This document shows positions 39,246-48,471 of a DNA stretch of 64,000 bases, piece after piece. The DNA is taken from assembly GCF_000227765.1 (NCBI RefSeq), contig NZ_JH165159.1, positions 1,803,894 to 1,867,893 of the forward strand, read 5' to 3'. This DNA is from Neisseria wadsworthii 9715. GTDB lineage: Bacteria > Pseudomonadota > Gammaproteobacteria > Burkholderiales > Neisseriaceae. The notes beneath the pieces were generated by a model. That model was not told the origin of the DNA, did not search any database, and saw only the letters and a program-made list of their open reading frames with translations. Each line of letters starts with the position of its first letter. Within the stretch, counting starts at the first letter, position 1. Both the position numbers and the translations under genes were made by a program.

Positions 39246-39288
39246 AATAAATGCCTGTCTGAAACTATTTTTCAGACAGGCATTTATT
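39246..39288 (-). terminator. Inverted TG-wadDUS pair after the ketosynthase-like gene
   Basis: Nineteen-base arms beginning AATAAATGCCTGTCTGAAA form a long stem, just past the end of the minus-strand ACP-KS operon. Confidence 0.85.
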
Positions 39289-39311
39289 ACAGCTTCTAAA
39301 CCTATGTAAGC

Positions 39312-40043
39312 TCACAGCTCTGTTGATGCAAGCAGCTTCAATCCGCCGAAACTTTGTAGCTCCAGCACAATATTTCCACCCACAGCAATCCTGATTCTAT
39401 TATTTTTTTCCGCCAAACAATCAAACCATTCCGAAACAGCATCCATCAAACCACTGCACGCCGGCCGCCACGCTGCCGTACCCTGCTCCGCGTGGCGAAT
39501 GATGATTTGTGGTTCATCATCCGTGCTGCTCTCACTGCTTAAATACACACAACAGCAGCCTTCCCGCTCACCGTTTCCTTCCTCAGCTTCGTGGCTCCAG
39601 CCCGCTAAAGCCGAACCGCCGTTTTGCCGCACATGGTTTGCCGCCAGCAGTAAAGGCTTACCCCATGATTCCGGTTCGATGCCGACAGACTGGAATATGG
39701 TTACTCCGTTCAAGCCCAAAGCGGCGGCGGTATGGAATGCCGGGGCATTGTGGAGGTTGGCAAGAAAATCAAAAGGTTTTGCAATCTGCTGTTGAAACAC
39801 ATTACCCATCATTTCATTAAAAACCGAAGGCGAGCTGAATGTTCCGCCCCAATACACCGCCGTATCTTTTGGGAGCTGCTGTTGGCTTAATTGCAAGCTG
39901 CCGGCTAAAGTTAACAGCGTTAGGCGGCTGAAGCGGCGAGCGTCTAAATGATATTGTGTTTTCAAATGGCGTTTCAGACAGGCATTGTCTTTGCCGGAAC
40001 CGTTAAAAACTGCAGCAGTCCGAATATAAACTTGATGCGTCAT
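39312..40043 (-). CDS. Ketosynthase-like protein (Ketoacyl-synt_2 / chain-length-factor type)
   Basis: The 243-residue protein shows thiolase-fold-like segments (AVYWGGTFSSPSVFNEMMGN, HNAPAFHTAAALGLNG, KPLLLAANHVRQNGGSALAGW). It has no Cys-His-His catalytic set and is about half the normal ketosynthase length. It resembles the short beta-ketoacyl-synthase-like proteins found beside ketosynthases in aryl polyene clusters, which may act as chain-length partners. I start at ATG 40043, in ATGA overlap with the upstream ketosynthase stop, with GGGAG upstream. The family assignment is tentative. Confidence 0.6.
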   Translation of the reverse strand: MTHQVYIRTAAVFNGSGKDNACLKRHLKTQYHLDARRFSRLTLLTLAGSLQLSQQQLPKDTAVYWGGTFSSPSVFNEMMGNVFQQQIAKPFDFLANLHNAPAFHTAAALGLNGVTIFQSVGIEPESWGKPLLLAANHVRQNGGSALAGWSHEAEEGNGEREGCCCVYLSSESSTDDEPQIIIRHAEQGTAAWRPACSGLMDAVSEWFDCLAEKNNRIRIAVGGNIVLELQSFGGLKLLASTEL

Positions 40044-41104
40044 TTCAGCCACTCCCATACAAACGCCATATTGCTACTGCCGAAGCCGAAAAAGTTTGCC
40101 ATATAAAAGCCCGCACCGAGCGGGCAACTCCCCTGTAAAGCCACCCCGCCTTCCAAGCTGCCTTGTAATAAAGCCTGATAAAGCAATACCGTTTCCAACG
40201 CCGCGCTGGCACCTTGAGTATGCCCGATTAAAGGTTTAAATGCTGCCAGCGGCACTTGCCGCCCAAATACGCTTTGCAAAGCATCGGCTTCTGCTTCATC
40301 AGTAGCACCGGTGCCAACAGCATGGGCTTTAACCATGCACACATCATCCGCAGCCACACCTGCCTGCTGCAAAGCATGCCGCATAACTTTGCTTAAGCTT
40401 TCACTATCGGTTTCAACAGGGCTGGCAGCGCCGGTATTTGCTGAGGCGGAAACCAAGCGAAATTGTTTTTCGCAATCCGGCTTCTCTTTTAATAAAGCCA
40501 AACACGCGATGCCCTCACCCAACACAAAGCCATCTCCGCCAAACGGGACACATTGCTCTGCCAGCAAACCGAGACTGTGGAAATGCATTAACGTAAGCAG
40601 GTTGAAAGTTTCAAAACCCACAACCAACGCACGTTCTATCAGCCCACTTTCCAACATGGCATGAGCCTGCATCAGCGCGTGGCCGGAAGAAGTGCAGGCT
40701 GTAGCAAAGCAATAAACCTGATGATTTCCGTAACTTTGCTTAAGATGGTCGGAAAATTGATGCAGGCTGTATTTCCCGAATGGTTGCTGCTGCGCCAGAT
40801 AATGAATTTCGTAATAAGGAAGCAGGTAAGAAGTGGAGCCGATAAACACCGGCGTATCGGATAATGCTTCTCCTCCCCAGCCCGCGTCTTCGGCAGCCTC
40901 CAGCAAATATTGTTCCAGCAGACTGAATAAAGCGGTTTCATCCAACCGCTCATTATCAAATGCACGAAAATAAGCCGCTTGTTGCGGCTGGTTTAGAAAG
41001 TCAAAAGCGATTTTTGCAGGTGGTTGTGAATCAGCCAATGCTATGCGAGCACCGCTGCCCGATCCTTGCGCACATTGCATGCTTATCCCGGCAAGATAGC
41101 TCAT
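40040..41104 (-). CDS. Beta-ketoacyl-ACP synthase (aryl polyene type)
   Basis: The 354-residue condensing enzyme has the full catalytic set: Cys137 in TACTSSG, His261 in KAHAVGTG and His295 in IGHTQGASAALE. The N-terminal half is compact compared with FabF, as in secondary-metabolite ketosynthases. Four-base ATGA overlaps join it to the ACP gene upstream and the ketosynthase-like gene downstream, so the three are one operon. It probably supplies chain extension for the aryl polyene/dialkylresorcinol pathway whose other genes begin 5.6 kb to the right. Confidence 0.82.
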   Translation of the reverse strand: MSYLAGISMQCAQGSGSGARIALADSQPPAKIAFDFLNQPQQAAYFRAFDNERLDETALFSLLEQYLLEAAEDAGWGGEALSDTPVFIGSTSYLLPYYEIHYLAQQQPFGKYSLHQFSDHLKQSYGNHQVYCFATACTSSGHALMQAHAMLESGLIERALVVGFETFNLLTLMHFHSLGLLAEQCVPFGGDGFVLGEGIACLALLKEKPDCEKQFRLVSASANTGAASPVETDSESLSKVMRHALQQAGVAADDVCMVKAHAVGTGATDEAEADALQSVFGRQVPLAAFKPLIGHTQGASAALETVLLYQALLQGSLEGGVALQGSCPLGAGFYMANFFGFGSSNMAFVWEWLK

Positions 41105-41391
41105 GCGCCATGCTCCTTACGCACAAAAGCTGCCAAGCTGCGCACATCCGCCATATGCTTGCGCACCATTCTGTCTCCTTGCAAACGCACTCGGAAATAT
41201 TGCTGCAAAGCCACCGCTATTTGCAGAGCGTCAAGCGAATCCAAGCCGATCGGGCTTTCATCGCCGAACAAAACCGCATCATCGGTAAAATCGGCCATGA
41301 CAATTTCATCTTCTTTGTCGGCTTCCGCAAGAATCAGTTTTTTTAATTCGGCTTCAAGCAGGCCGGGTTCGAGGGTAAAGGTGTAAGACAT
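41101..41391 (-). CDS. Acyl carrier protein
   Basis: The 96-residue acidic protein has the phosphopantetheine attachment motif GLDSLDALQ, with Ser52. Helix 1 (EAELKKLILAEADKEDE) and the C-terminal helix fit the ACP fold. It is not the housekeeping AcpP, whose motif context is DSLDTVEL. It is the first gene of the three-gene ACP-ketosynthase-ketosynthase-like operon and is likely dedicated to that pathway. No other ACP is found in the window. Confidence 0.85.
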   Translation of the reverse strand: MSYTFTLEPGLLEAELKKLILAEADKEDEIVMADFTDDAVLFGDESPIGLDSLDALQIAVALQQYFRVRLQGDRMVRKHMADVRSLAAFVRKEHGA

Positions 41392-41462
41392 GAATGGTTC
41401 TTTTCAAATCTGTTTGTGCTTGGTAAAAGCTTTTTCAGACAGGCATCGGCTGCAATATCTGC

Positions 41463-42539
41463 TTAATCGCCCATGCTTGCCAGCAGCTCTGCCTGATGCT
41501 CGGCAATCAATGCGCCGGTGAGTTCGTCCAAATCACCGTCCATAATAAAATCCAGCTTGTGCAGCGTTAGGTTGATGCGGTGGTCGGACACACGGCCTTG
41601 CGGATAATTGTAGGTGCGGATGCGTTCGCTGCGATCGCCGCTGCCGATCAGGGTTTTGCGTTCGGCAGCCTCTTTGGCCTGCGCTTCGCGCTTTTGCATA
41701 TCGTTCAGACGCGCCGCCAAAACTTTCATCGCCTGCGCTTTGTTGGCATGTTGCGAACGCCCGTCTTGACACTCTACAACCATACCGGTAGGCAGATGCG
41801 TGATGCGCACAGCCGAATCGGTTTTATTGATGTGCTGGCCGCCTGCGCCAGAGGCGCGGAAAGTGTCGATACGCAAATCGGCCGGATTCAGCTCGATTTC
41901 TTCCAATTCATCCGCTTCGGGCATCACGGCCACAGTGCAGGCCGATGTGTGGATACGGCCTTGGCTTTCGGTTGCCGGAACGCGCTGCACGCGGTGACCG
42001 CCGCTCTCGAATTTGAGCTTGCTGTATGCGCCCAATCCGATGATGCGGGCAATCACTTCTTTATAGCCGCCCAAATCGCTTTCATTGGCAGACACGATTT
42101 CTACCTGCCAGTTGTTGCGTTCGGCATAGCGGGTATACATACGCAGCAAATCGCCGGCAAACAAAGCAGCTTCATCGCCGCCTGTGCCGGCGCGCACTTC
42201 GATAAAGATGTTTTTATCATCATCCGCATCTTTGGGTAGCAGCAGCTTTTGCAGCGCCAAATCCAATGTTTCGATTTTGGTTTTAGCCGCTTCGATTTCC
42301 TCCGCGGCAAAGTCTTTCATATCAGGGTCAGACAGCATTTCTTCGGCATCCGCCAAATCGTTTTGCGCTTGACGATATTGCCGAAACACCTCCACTATCG
42401 GTGTGAGTTCGGCATGTTCTTTATTGAGTTTGCGGTAGTTATCCATGTCGGCAGTAGATTCGGGCGCACCCAAAAGCTGGGTAACTTCTTCCAAACGGTC
42501 TGCCAATTGTTGCAGTTTTTCTAAAATCGAAGGTTTCAT
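41463..42539 (-). CDS. prfA: Peptide chain release factor 1
   Basis: RF1 terminates translation at UAA and UAG. The catalytic GGQ is in [17 protein letters not shown] and the anticodon-like PxT tripeptide region [14 protein letters not shown] is present. Length 358 is normal. It carries one of the few genes without adjacent hairpins; the 334-base upstream gap holds two single uptake sequences (42621-42635, 42749-42762), a short imperfect hairpin at 42587-42610 and the tpx terminator, and nothing else I can name. Confidence 0.96.
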   Translation of the reverse strand: MKPSILEKLQQLADRLEEVTQLLGAPESTADMDNYRKLNKEHAELTPIVEVFRQYRQAQNDLADAEEMLSDPDMKDFAAEEIEAAKTKIETLDLALQKLLLPKDADDDKNIFIEVRAGTGGDEAALFAGDLLRMYTRYAERNNWQVEIVSANESDLGGYKEVIARIIGLGAYSKLKFESGGHRVQRVPATESQGRIHTSACTVAVMPEADELEEIELNPADLRIDTFRASGAGGQHINKTDSAVRITHLPTGMVVECQDGRSQHANKAQAMKVLAARLNDMQKREAQAKEAAERKTLIGSGDRSERIRTYNYPQGRVSDHRINLTLHKLDFIMDGDLDELTGALIAEHQAELLASMGD

Positions 42540-42823
42540 TTATGTGTATTTGCTCCGCTGCCTTGGCGGTGATTTAATTGTGTACGAAAAAAGACGATTC
42601 CGCAGAATCATCTTAGATTGTTTTCAGACAGGCATTAAAGCTTATGAAACTTGAAACCTTGGCAAGGCTATCGAATGCGGATGCAGTTCAAAGCGCAACC
42701 GCGCACAACACAAAAATGCGCTGCAAATAGCAGTTTTGTACAAATTTCTGCCTGTCTGAAACCGTTTATTGGATCGCTGAAATTATAACACATATCAAAC
42801 GCTTAATTAGTGCTCCCGTTACA

Positions 42824-42863
42824 AAACAAAGCTGCACGCCTCATTCGGCGTGCAGCTTTGTTT
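42824..42863 (-). terminator. Strong bidirectional terminator after tpx
   Basis: A perfect 17-base stem (AAACAAAGCTGCACGCC and its complement) with a TCATTC loop lies ten bases past the tpx stop codon. It is T-rich on both sides and is not built from an uptake sequence. Confidence 0.88.
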
Positions 42864-42873
42864 CATTGTTGAT

Positions 42874-43371
42874 TTAACGCACGGCAACCAATGCTGCTTG
42901 ATAATCCGGCTCTTCAGCGATTTCTGCCACCAGCTGGCTGTGCAGCACACGGTTGTTTTCATCCAATACCACAACGGCTCTTGATGCCAAGCCGGCCACT
43001 GCTCCGGAGGTAATCTCAACACCGTATTTTTGAGCGAAATCGCTGCGGAAAGAAGACAGCATCGTTACATTCTCAATGCCTTCCGCACCACAGAAACGCG
43101 ACTGTGCAAACGGCAGATCAGCTGAAATACATAATACAACGGTATTCGGCAAACCTGCTGCCGCTTCGTTGAACTTGCGCACCGATTGGGCACACACGCC
43201 TGTATCCACGCTGGGAAAAATATTCAGAATTTTCCGTTTACCGGAAAAATCCGCCAGTTTCTTGTCGGATAAATCCGCAGCAGCGAGCACGAAGTCAGGA
43301 GCGGCATCGCCCACTTGAGGCAGAAAGCCTGCCACTTCCACCGGGGTACCTCGAAAAGTTACTTGCGCCAT
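42874..43371 (-). CDS. tpx: Thiol peroxidase (atypical 2-Cys peroxiredoxin)
   Basis: Tpx reduces peroxides and lipid hydroperoxides in the periplasm/cytosol. The peroxidatic cysteine is in [14 protein letters not shown] and the resolving cysteine in [14 protein letters not shown]. Length 165 is normal. ATG 43371 ([13 protein letters not shown]) is chosen over a longer extension; AGGAA precedes it. The DUF4230 gene ends 29 bases upstream. Confidence 0.95.
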   Translation of the reverse strand: MAQVTFRGTPVEVAGFLPQVGDAAPDFVLAAADLSDKKLADFSGKRKILNIFPSVDTGVCAQSVRKFNEAAAGLPNTVVLCISADLPFAQSRFCGAEGIENVTMLSSFRSDFAQKYGVEITSGAVAGLASRAVVVLDENNRVLHSQLVAEIAEEPDYQAALVAVR

Positions 43372-43400
43372 AGTGTTCTTCCTTTTTAAATGATTGACGA

Positions 43401-44015
43401 TTATGCTTTGCACACAGGCAATGCGGCGGGATAAACCGATACTTTCGTTTGCGTTAAGGCAAATAAAGTTTCCAGCTGCGCCTGCGCCTGCGCTTGTGCA
43501 TGCTTCAGAATATCGGCGCGGCAGGCGCTTTCGAGAATCTGCGTTCTGGCTTTGCTCTGCACTTCTTGGAACACGGATTTGTCTATCGGCGTAATGCCCA
43601 GCGAGCCGGTTTTGATGTCATACACATCCAGATTATCCACGTTCACGCTCAAAATTTCCACCGGCGGCAAGCTGATAATGGCTTTGCCGTCGATTACCTG
43701 CACGTTTTCAGGTTTCAATTTGTCTAAATCCACCCCTGCCAACACACGGCCTTTGGCCATAAACAGGCCGGTTTGCGCATCCTGCCAAAGCAGATACCAA
43801 TTGCCCTGTTTCTCGGTTTTGATGATGGTGTCGATATAAAACGCCGTGCTTTCCAAACGGTTTAGCTTTTGAATTTGAACAATGATACTCTCACGACTAA
43901 TCGGGTTGTGCACGTTTTTCGGCGCTTCGGGCTTTTGCTGCATATACAGATACATGACAAAAGCACCGGCGCAAACCAAAGCGGGAATCAGCAAAAAATA
44001 AAAAAGTTTTTTCAT
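43401..44015 (-). CDS. DUF4230 family membrane-anchored protein
   Basis: The 204-residue protein has an N-terminal membrane helix ([22 protein letters not shown]). An exported domain contains the DUF4230 pattern: [31 protein letters not shown] and [16 protein letters not shown]. The function is unknown. A helical Ala/Gln-rich stretch ([14 protein letters not shown]) near the end resembles other neisserial members. It lies 29 bases upstream of tpx on the same strand, possibly sharing its transcript. Confidence 0.8.
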   Translation of the reverse strand: MKKLFYFLLIPALVCAGAFVMYLYMQQKPEAPKNVHNPISRESIIVQIQKLNRLESTAFYIDTIIKTEKQGNWYLLWQDAQTGLFMAKGRVLAGVDLDKLKPENVQVIDGKAIISLPPVEILSVNVDNLDVYDIKTGSLGITPIDKSVFQEVQSKARTQILESACRADILKHAQAQAQAQLETLFALTQTKVSVYPAALPVCKA

Positions 44016-44061
44016 AGGTTTTCTAATGAATCAATGGCTTAATCGGGCTTTCAAAAAAGTG

Positions 44062-44114
44062 ATGCCTGTCTGAAAACAAGGCACCTATTGTACACCTTAT
44101 TTTCAGACAGGCAT
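44062..44114 (-). terminator. Inverted TG-wadDUS pair with a long loop
   Basis: Fifteen-base arms flank a 23-base loop between the DUF4124-like gene and the DUF4230 gene; it should end the upstream transcript. Confidence 0.75.
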
Positions 44115-44143
44115 ATTGCATATGGTAAAGCCCGACAATGCGC

Positions 44144-44719
44144 TTACATTCTGCCCAACTCACGCTGCAAGGCCTGGATATTCTGCTGACGGTCAAGCAC
44201 ATGGCTTTGCAGACTGCTGATTTGCTGTTGGTTGATTGTGCCGTTTTTCACGGCGCGCGCGCGTATCAAATCCGCCTGCGCCTGCGCCAAAGCTTTTCGC
44301 TCATTATGAAGCTCCTGCTCCAAAATCGAACGTCTGCCGCTGTTACCGCCGGGTTTGGGTGAAGTAGAAACGACTGCCGGCGTGTTCATCGCTTGCGGCG
44401 CTTTATAAGCAGCCTGCTGGATATTTGGCTGACGCACCGGTAGCTGCGCTTTGGCTACGGTGCGTTTGACCTGCTGAGCGGACAGCTGATTCGCCACCGG
44501 TGCGGTCGGTGCACTGTAAACCAGTTTCGGCGCAGCCGAGGTGTAATTGCCGATTGCCGGCAAATCCGCCTTGCCGCGGCTGCGGCATTCCGGGCTCGGT
44601 TTATCGGTGTAAACACCGTTGCATTCGTAAATCGGGCCCGCCTGAACCTGAGCCGTCCAAGCAACTGTTAAGCCCAACATCAAAGCTGAATGTTTAAAAA
44701 ACGTTTTCATTTTTCCCAT
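44144..44719 (-). CDS. Exported DUF4124-like protein with C-terminal coiled coil
   Basis: The 191-residue protein has a signal peptide ending near VQA|GPI. A short DUF4124-like beta motif with two cysteines follows (PIYECNGVYTDKPSPECRSRG). A disordered Pro/Ala/Gln-rich middle precedes a C-terminal coiled coil from about residue 130 (RRSILEQELHNERKALAQAQADL...). It is likely periplasmic. The function is unknown. Its start is two bases after the ABC-F stop codon, so it may depend on that gene for translation. The second Met (residue 4) is an alternative start. Confidence 0.72.
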   Translation of the reverse strand: MGKMKTFFKHSALMLGLTVAWTAQVQAGPIYECNGVYTDKPSPECRSRGKADLPAIGNYTSAAPKLVYSAPTAPVANQLSAQQVKRTVAKAQLPVRQPNIQQAAYKAPQAMNTPAVVSTSPKPGGNSGRRSILEQELHNERKALAQAQADLIRARAVKNGTINQQQISSLQSHVLDRQQNIQALQRELGRM

Positions 44720-44721
44720 AC

Positions 44722-46653
44722 TTATCCATGTGATTGTTCGCTGAATGCGGCCTCGATTTCTTGATTAATCTGCTCCAATTCTTCCTGCCACATCAACCAA
44801 TTTTCTTCCAATTCGGATAATTTTACTTTGACCGCCGCCAAGTCGGTAAGTGTTTGTTGGAGTTTTACTTTATTTTCCTCTAAATAGGCATCTTCATGTG
44901 CCAAAAATGCTTCAAATTCTGCCTGTTGTATGCCTAATCCGGCCATCTCTTTTTCGGCTTTATCGATTTTTTGCTGTATCGGTTTGCTGCGTTTGGCTTT
45001 TTCCTGCCTGATTTGTGCTTCAAGACGCTTGGTATCCTTACGGCTCTGGGTTTGCGCTGATGCGGCTGGTGCAGCAGCGGCATTATCCTGCGCCAAACGC
45101 CACTGGCGGTAGTCTTCCAAATCGCCGTCGAAGCTTTTCAGACAGCCTTTGTCAATCAGCAAAAAACTATCTGTGGTGGCTTCGAGCAGGCTGCGGTCGT
45201 GCGACACGACGATCAATGCTCCCTGAAAGCTCTGCAATGCCACGGTAAGCGCGTGGCGCATATCCAAATCGAGATGGTTGGTCGGTTCGTCGAGCAGCAG
45301 CAGATTGGGCTTTTGCCACACAATCATCGCCAACGCCAGCCGCGCTTTTTCGCCGCCTGAAAAAGGTTCTATTTTCTGCAAAGCCATATCGCCGACAAAG
45401 TTGAAGCCGCCGAGAAAATTGCGGATTTCCTGCTCGCGCACATCAGGCGAAAGTTGCTGGATGTGCCAAACGGGGCTTTGGTCGTCGCGCAAGGTGTCAA
45501 GCTGATGCTGGGCGAAATAGCCGATGTTGAGCTTTTCGGATTTCACTATCTGGCCGGACAATAAAGCCAATTCTCCGGCCAAGGCTTTGATAAAGGTGGA
45601 TTTTCCGCTGCCGTTCACACCCAGCAATCCGTAGCGTGCGCCGCTTTCCAGCGATAAAGTGATGTCGTGCAGCACTACCGTATCGCCGTAGCCCAAATCG
45701 GCTCTATCCATTTTTAACAAAGGGTTGGGCAAGTGTGCGGGCGTTTCGAATTCAAAGGAAAATTCGCTGTCGAGATGCGCGGGGGCGATGCGCTCCAGTT
45801 TGGCCAACGCTTTCATGCGGCTTTGCGCTTGCGTGGCTTTGGTGGCTTTGGCTTTGAAGCGGTCGATAAACGATTGCAAATGCTTGATCTGCGCTTGCTG
45901 TTTCACATACGCGGCCTGCTGTTGCGCCAAACGTTGGGCGCGTTCGGTTTGGTAAAAATCGTAGTTGCCGCCGTATTGGGTAAGTTTCTGATTCGATAAT
46001 TCAACGGTTTGCGTGGTAGTGGCATTCAGAAAATCGCGGTCGTGCGAAATGATGATTTGGGTGCACGGCAGACTTGCGAGATGATTTTCCAACCACAGCA
46101 CGGTTTCGAGATCCAAGTGGTTGGTCGGTTCGTCGAGCAGCAGCAAATCGGCACGGCACATCAGGGCTTGGGCCAGATTCAAACGCATACGCCAGCCGCC
46201 GGAAAAGGCTTTCACGGGCTTGCCGTGTTCTTCCTGAGCGAAACCCAATCCGCTTAACAATTTTGCCGCACGAGCGGGCGCGGTGTAGGCATCGATTTCT
46301 TCGAGCTTGGCGTGCCATTCGGCGATTTTGATGCCGTCGTTTTGTGCTTCGGCTTGTTGGAGGCCTGTCTGAAAATCTTGCAGCTCTTTATCGCCCTGCA
46401 AAACGTAGTCCAAAGCCGAAGTATCCAACGCGGGCGTTTCCTGCGCCACCGCCGCCATTTTCCAATGCTTGGGAATCAGCACGTCGCCCGCATCCTGTGT
46501 GATTTCGCCTTTAATCAAGGCAAACAGGCTCGATTTGCCGGTGCCGTTTTTGCCGATTAAGCCGACGCGTTGGTTGGGGTTGATGGTGAGATTAGCCTGG
46601 TTGAGCAGCACTTTTAAGCCGCGCTGAAGGGTAAGTTTTTTGAGTTCGATCAT
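44722..46653 (-). CDS. ABC-F family ATPase (YheS-like)
   Basis: The 643-residue soluble protein has two ABC domains and no membrane segments. Walker A motifs are GKNGTGKS and GVNGSGKS; signatures are KAFSGGWRMRL and EPFSGGEKARL, each followed by LLLLDEPTNHLDL. The P-site linker between the domains is charged and helical (around FIDRFKAKATKATQAQSRMKAL). A C-terminal coiled coil follows about residue 530. ABC-F proteins act on ribosomes at the E site. The YheS branch is inferred from length and layout. Confidence 0.92.
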   Translation of the reverse strand: MIELKKLTLQRGLKVLLNQANLTINPNQRVGLIGKNGTGKSSLFALIKGEITQDAGDVLIPKHWKMAAVAQETPALDTSALDYVLQGDKELQDFQTGLQQAEAQNDGIKIAEWHAKLEEIDAYTAPARAAKLLSGLGFAQEEHGKPVKAFSGGWRMRLNLAQALMCRADLLLLDEPTNHLDLETVLWLENHLASLPCTQIIISHDRDFLNATTTQTVELSNQKLTQYGGNYDFYQTERAQRLAQQQAAYVKQQAQIKHLQSFIDRFKAKATKATQAQSRMKALAKLERIAPAHLDSEFSFEFETPAHLPNPLLKMDRADLGYGDTVVLHDITLSLESGARYGLLGVNGSGKSTFIKALAGELALLSGQIVKSEKLNIGYFAQHQLDTLRDDQSPVWHIQQLSPDVREQEIRNFLGGFNFVGDMALQKIEPFSGGEKARLALAMIVWQKPNLLLLDEPTNHLDLDMRHALTVALQSFQGALIVVSHDRSLLEATTDSFLLIDKGCLKSFDGDLEDYRQWRLAQDNAAAAPAASAQTQSRKDTKRLEAQIRQEKAKRSKPIQQKIDKAEKEMAGLGIQQAEFEAFLAHEDAYLEENKVKLQQTLTDLAAVKVKLSELEENWLMWQEELEQINQEIEAAFSEQSHG

Positions 46654-46701
46654 GAATGTTAATTTGCAGGGCGGAAGGCCGTTATTTTACCTTATTTAAA
46701 G

Positions 46702-46741
46702 CATGATGCCTGTCTGAAAATAGGTTCAGACAGGCATCATG
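46702..46741 (-). terminator. Inverted TG-wadDUS pair ending the pigment cluster
   Basis: Seventeen-base arms CATGATGCCTGTCTGAA face each other one base beyond the ketosynthase stop codon. This marks the 3' end of the long minus-strand cluster. Confidence 0.85.
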
Positions 46742-46742
46742 T

Positions 46743-47951
46743 TTATTCGCCGATTACCAAAACAGTATTGCTGCCGCCGAATGCAAATGATGAGCTGGCG
46801 CCGATTCTGCGCTCATGCGGCCAACGGCTTTCGGCATGAGTCAAACCGATTCTCGGCAAGGCTTGGTCTGCGATACCGTCCCACCGCTGAGGCGGCAGGC
46901 GGCCTTCGGGATTATGGTTTCTGTGGATCATGCCCCATAAAAACGCGGCTTCGATTGCGCCCGCCGCGCCTAAAGTGTGCCCGGTATCGGGTTTGGTTGA
47001 AGTGCAGGGTGTGTCGAGGCCGAACACTTCTGCCACGGCGATGCTTTCCATGCTGTCGTTGTGTTGCGTGCCGGTGCCGTGCAGATTAATCCAGCCGACT
47101 TCTTCCGCGCTCACGTTTGCATGTTTCAAAGCAGCTTTAAAAGCTTGAATCGCGCCCAATCCGTCCGGCCGGGGCGACGACATATGATAAGCGTCGCTGC
47201 TCGCGCCATAGCCGAGCAAGGGCAGGCTTTCGCAAAAACCGGCTTCGCGCGTCATCACGAAAGCTGCGGCGGCTTCGCCGATATTGATACCGTTCCGGTT
47301 GACGGAAAACGGGTTGGCCAAACCATTGGACAACACTTCCAGCGAGGCAAAGCCATTGATGGTTAACGGGGAAAGCGTATCCACGCCGCCACAGATCACG
47401 GCATCGCACAAACCGGCGCGCAACAAGCGGGCGGCGCTGATTAAAGCGCGCGAGCCGGAAGTGCAGGCAGTGGATACTACATAATTCAGGTTGCTTAATC
47501 CATAAGCCTCGGCCACAAATTCGGCAGGCTCGCCCATGAGCTGCTGTGCCTGCTTGAAAGTGAGCGTTTTCCAGTCGGCGCCTTTGGCCGCTTGTTCAAA
47601 CATAGCGATATTTTCGTCCACACCACTGGTGGATGTGCCCATCACCACCGCTATCCTAGCCGGGCCGAAACGCGCTTTGGCCGCTTCTATCTGCGGCTCG
47701 ATTTGCGCCAATGCATGCCATAAAAGCTGGTTTGTACGGCTGCGCAAAGTTTCAGACAGGCATTCATTAAAGGCGCGTAGCTCGGTATTTACCGCGCCGA
47801 AAGCAAAGCTTTTGCCTTTAACCCATTCTTGCGAAAAGGTCAGCGGCGAAGTTTCGGAAGGGTTGAGCAAAGCATCAATATGCGCTTGCAGGCCGTCGCC
47901 CAATGCGCTGGTTAATGCGGGGGCAGACAAATAAACCGGTGTGGTATTCAT
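46743..47951 (-). CDS. Beta-ketoacyl-ACP synthase II-like (aryl polyene cluster)
   Basis: The 402-residue ketosynthase has the catalytic Cys in STACTSGS, His in LHGTGTQHND and His in GHTLGAAGAIE, with a normal FabF-like length and the C-terminal FGGSNTVLVIG. It is the last gene of the aryl polyene / dialkylresorcinol operon. In aryl polyene clusters such a second ketosynthase works with an ACP and reductive enzymes to build the conjugated chain. An in-frame resident uptake sequence encodes CLSET near residue 64. Confidence 0.85.
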   Translation of the reverse strand: MNTTPVYLSAPALTSALGDGLQAHIDALLNPSETSPLTFSQEWVKGKSFAFGAVNTELRAFNECLSETLRSRTNQLLWHALAQIEPQIEAAKARFGPARIAVVMGTSTSGVDENIAMFEQAAKGADWKTLTFKQAQQLMGEPAEFVAEAYGLSNLNYVVSTACTSGSRALISAARLLRAGLCDAVICGGVDTLSPLTINGFASLEVLSNGLANPFSVNRNGINIGEAAAAFVMTREAGFCESLPLLGYGASSDAYHMSSPRPDGLGAIQAFKAALKHANVSAEEVGWINLHGTGTQHNDSMESIAVAEVFGLDTPCTSTKPDTGHTLGAAGAIEAAFLWGMIHRNHNPEGRLPPQRWDGIADQALPRIGLTHAESRWPHERRIGASSSFAFGGSNTVLVIGE

Positions 47952-47954
47952 AAA

Positions 47955-48455
47955 TTATTCCTGAATCGGAAACAGCGACCATTGCGTTTGGCCGGGAAAG
48001 TCAATCAGCCAGCCCCGGTCTGTGGTTACGGTGCACCACAATGTTTTGGCGCGCTGTTTGTAACATTCGCCGCCGGTAGTGGCTTGACGCTGCAATTGCG
48101 GGTAAACCGCTGCGTCATTATCGGAAAACAGCGGCAACATGGCGCCAAACAGGCGGCGGGAAGCGGCATTCGGCATCACAAAGCCGTCATTATGCCAGCC
48201 TTTCTTACTTAAAACCTGCCGCGCAACCGGCGCGCCCAGCGGATTGGTTTGCACAAAACGCACTTCTTCGCCGCTTTGCTCGACCGCCAGCAGGCTGGTT
48301 TGGATAATGTTACCGGCAGCATCCCGCTGCTCTACTTGAAACCAGGCGCTGTTATTCTGCATCTGCGGTATGCGTGCCGGCTTGGGCAAGCCCGAGGTGC
48401 AGGCGGCAAGCAGCAGGGCGGCGCATAAAAGAACACTGTATTTTTTCATTTCCAT
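47955..48455 (-). CDS. DUF3261 lipoprotein of the aryl polyene cluster
   Basis: The 166-residue protein has a lipoprotein signal ending LAAC and a DUF3261-type domain, with FQVEQRDAAGNIIQTSLLAVEQ and GFVMPNAASRRLFGAMLPL. DUF3261 proteins are constant companions of aryl polyene clusters and are presumed to help place the pigment in the outer membrane, with the LolA-like and MMPL proteins. I start at ATG 48455; a second ATG two codons later is equally possible. The gene begins after the halogenase stop codon (48472), separated by an uptake sequence. Confidence 0.75.
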   Translation of the reverse strand: MEMKKYSVLLCAALLLAACTSGLPKPARIPQMQNNSAWFQVEQRDAAGNIIQTSLLAVEQSGEEVRFVQTNPLGAPVARQVLSKKGWHNDGFVMPNAASRRLFGAMLPLFSDNDAAVYPQLQRQATTGGECYKQRAKTLWCTVTTDRGWLIDFPGQTQWSLFPIQE

Positions 48456-48471
48456 CGCTTTCAGACAGGCA

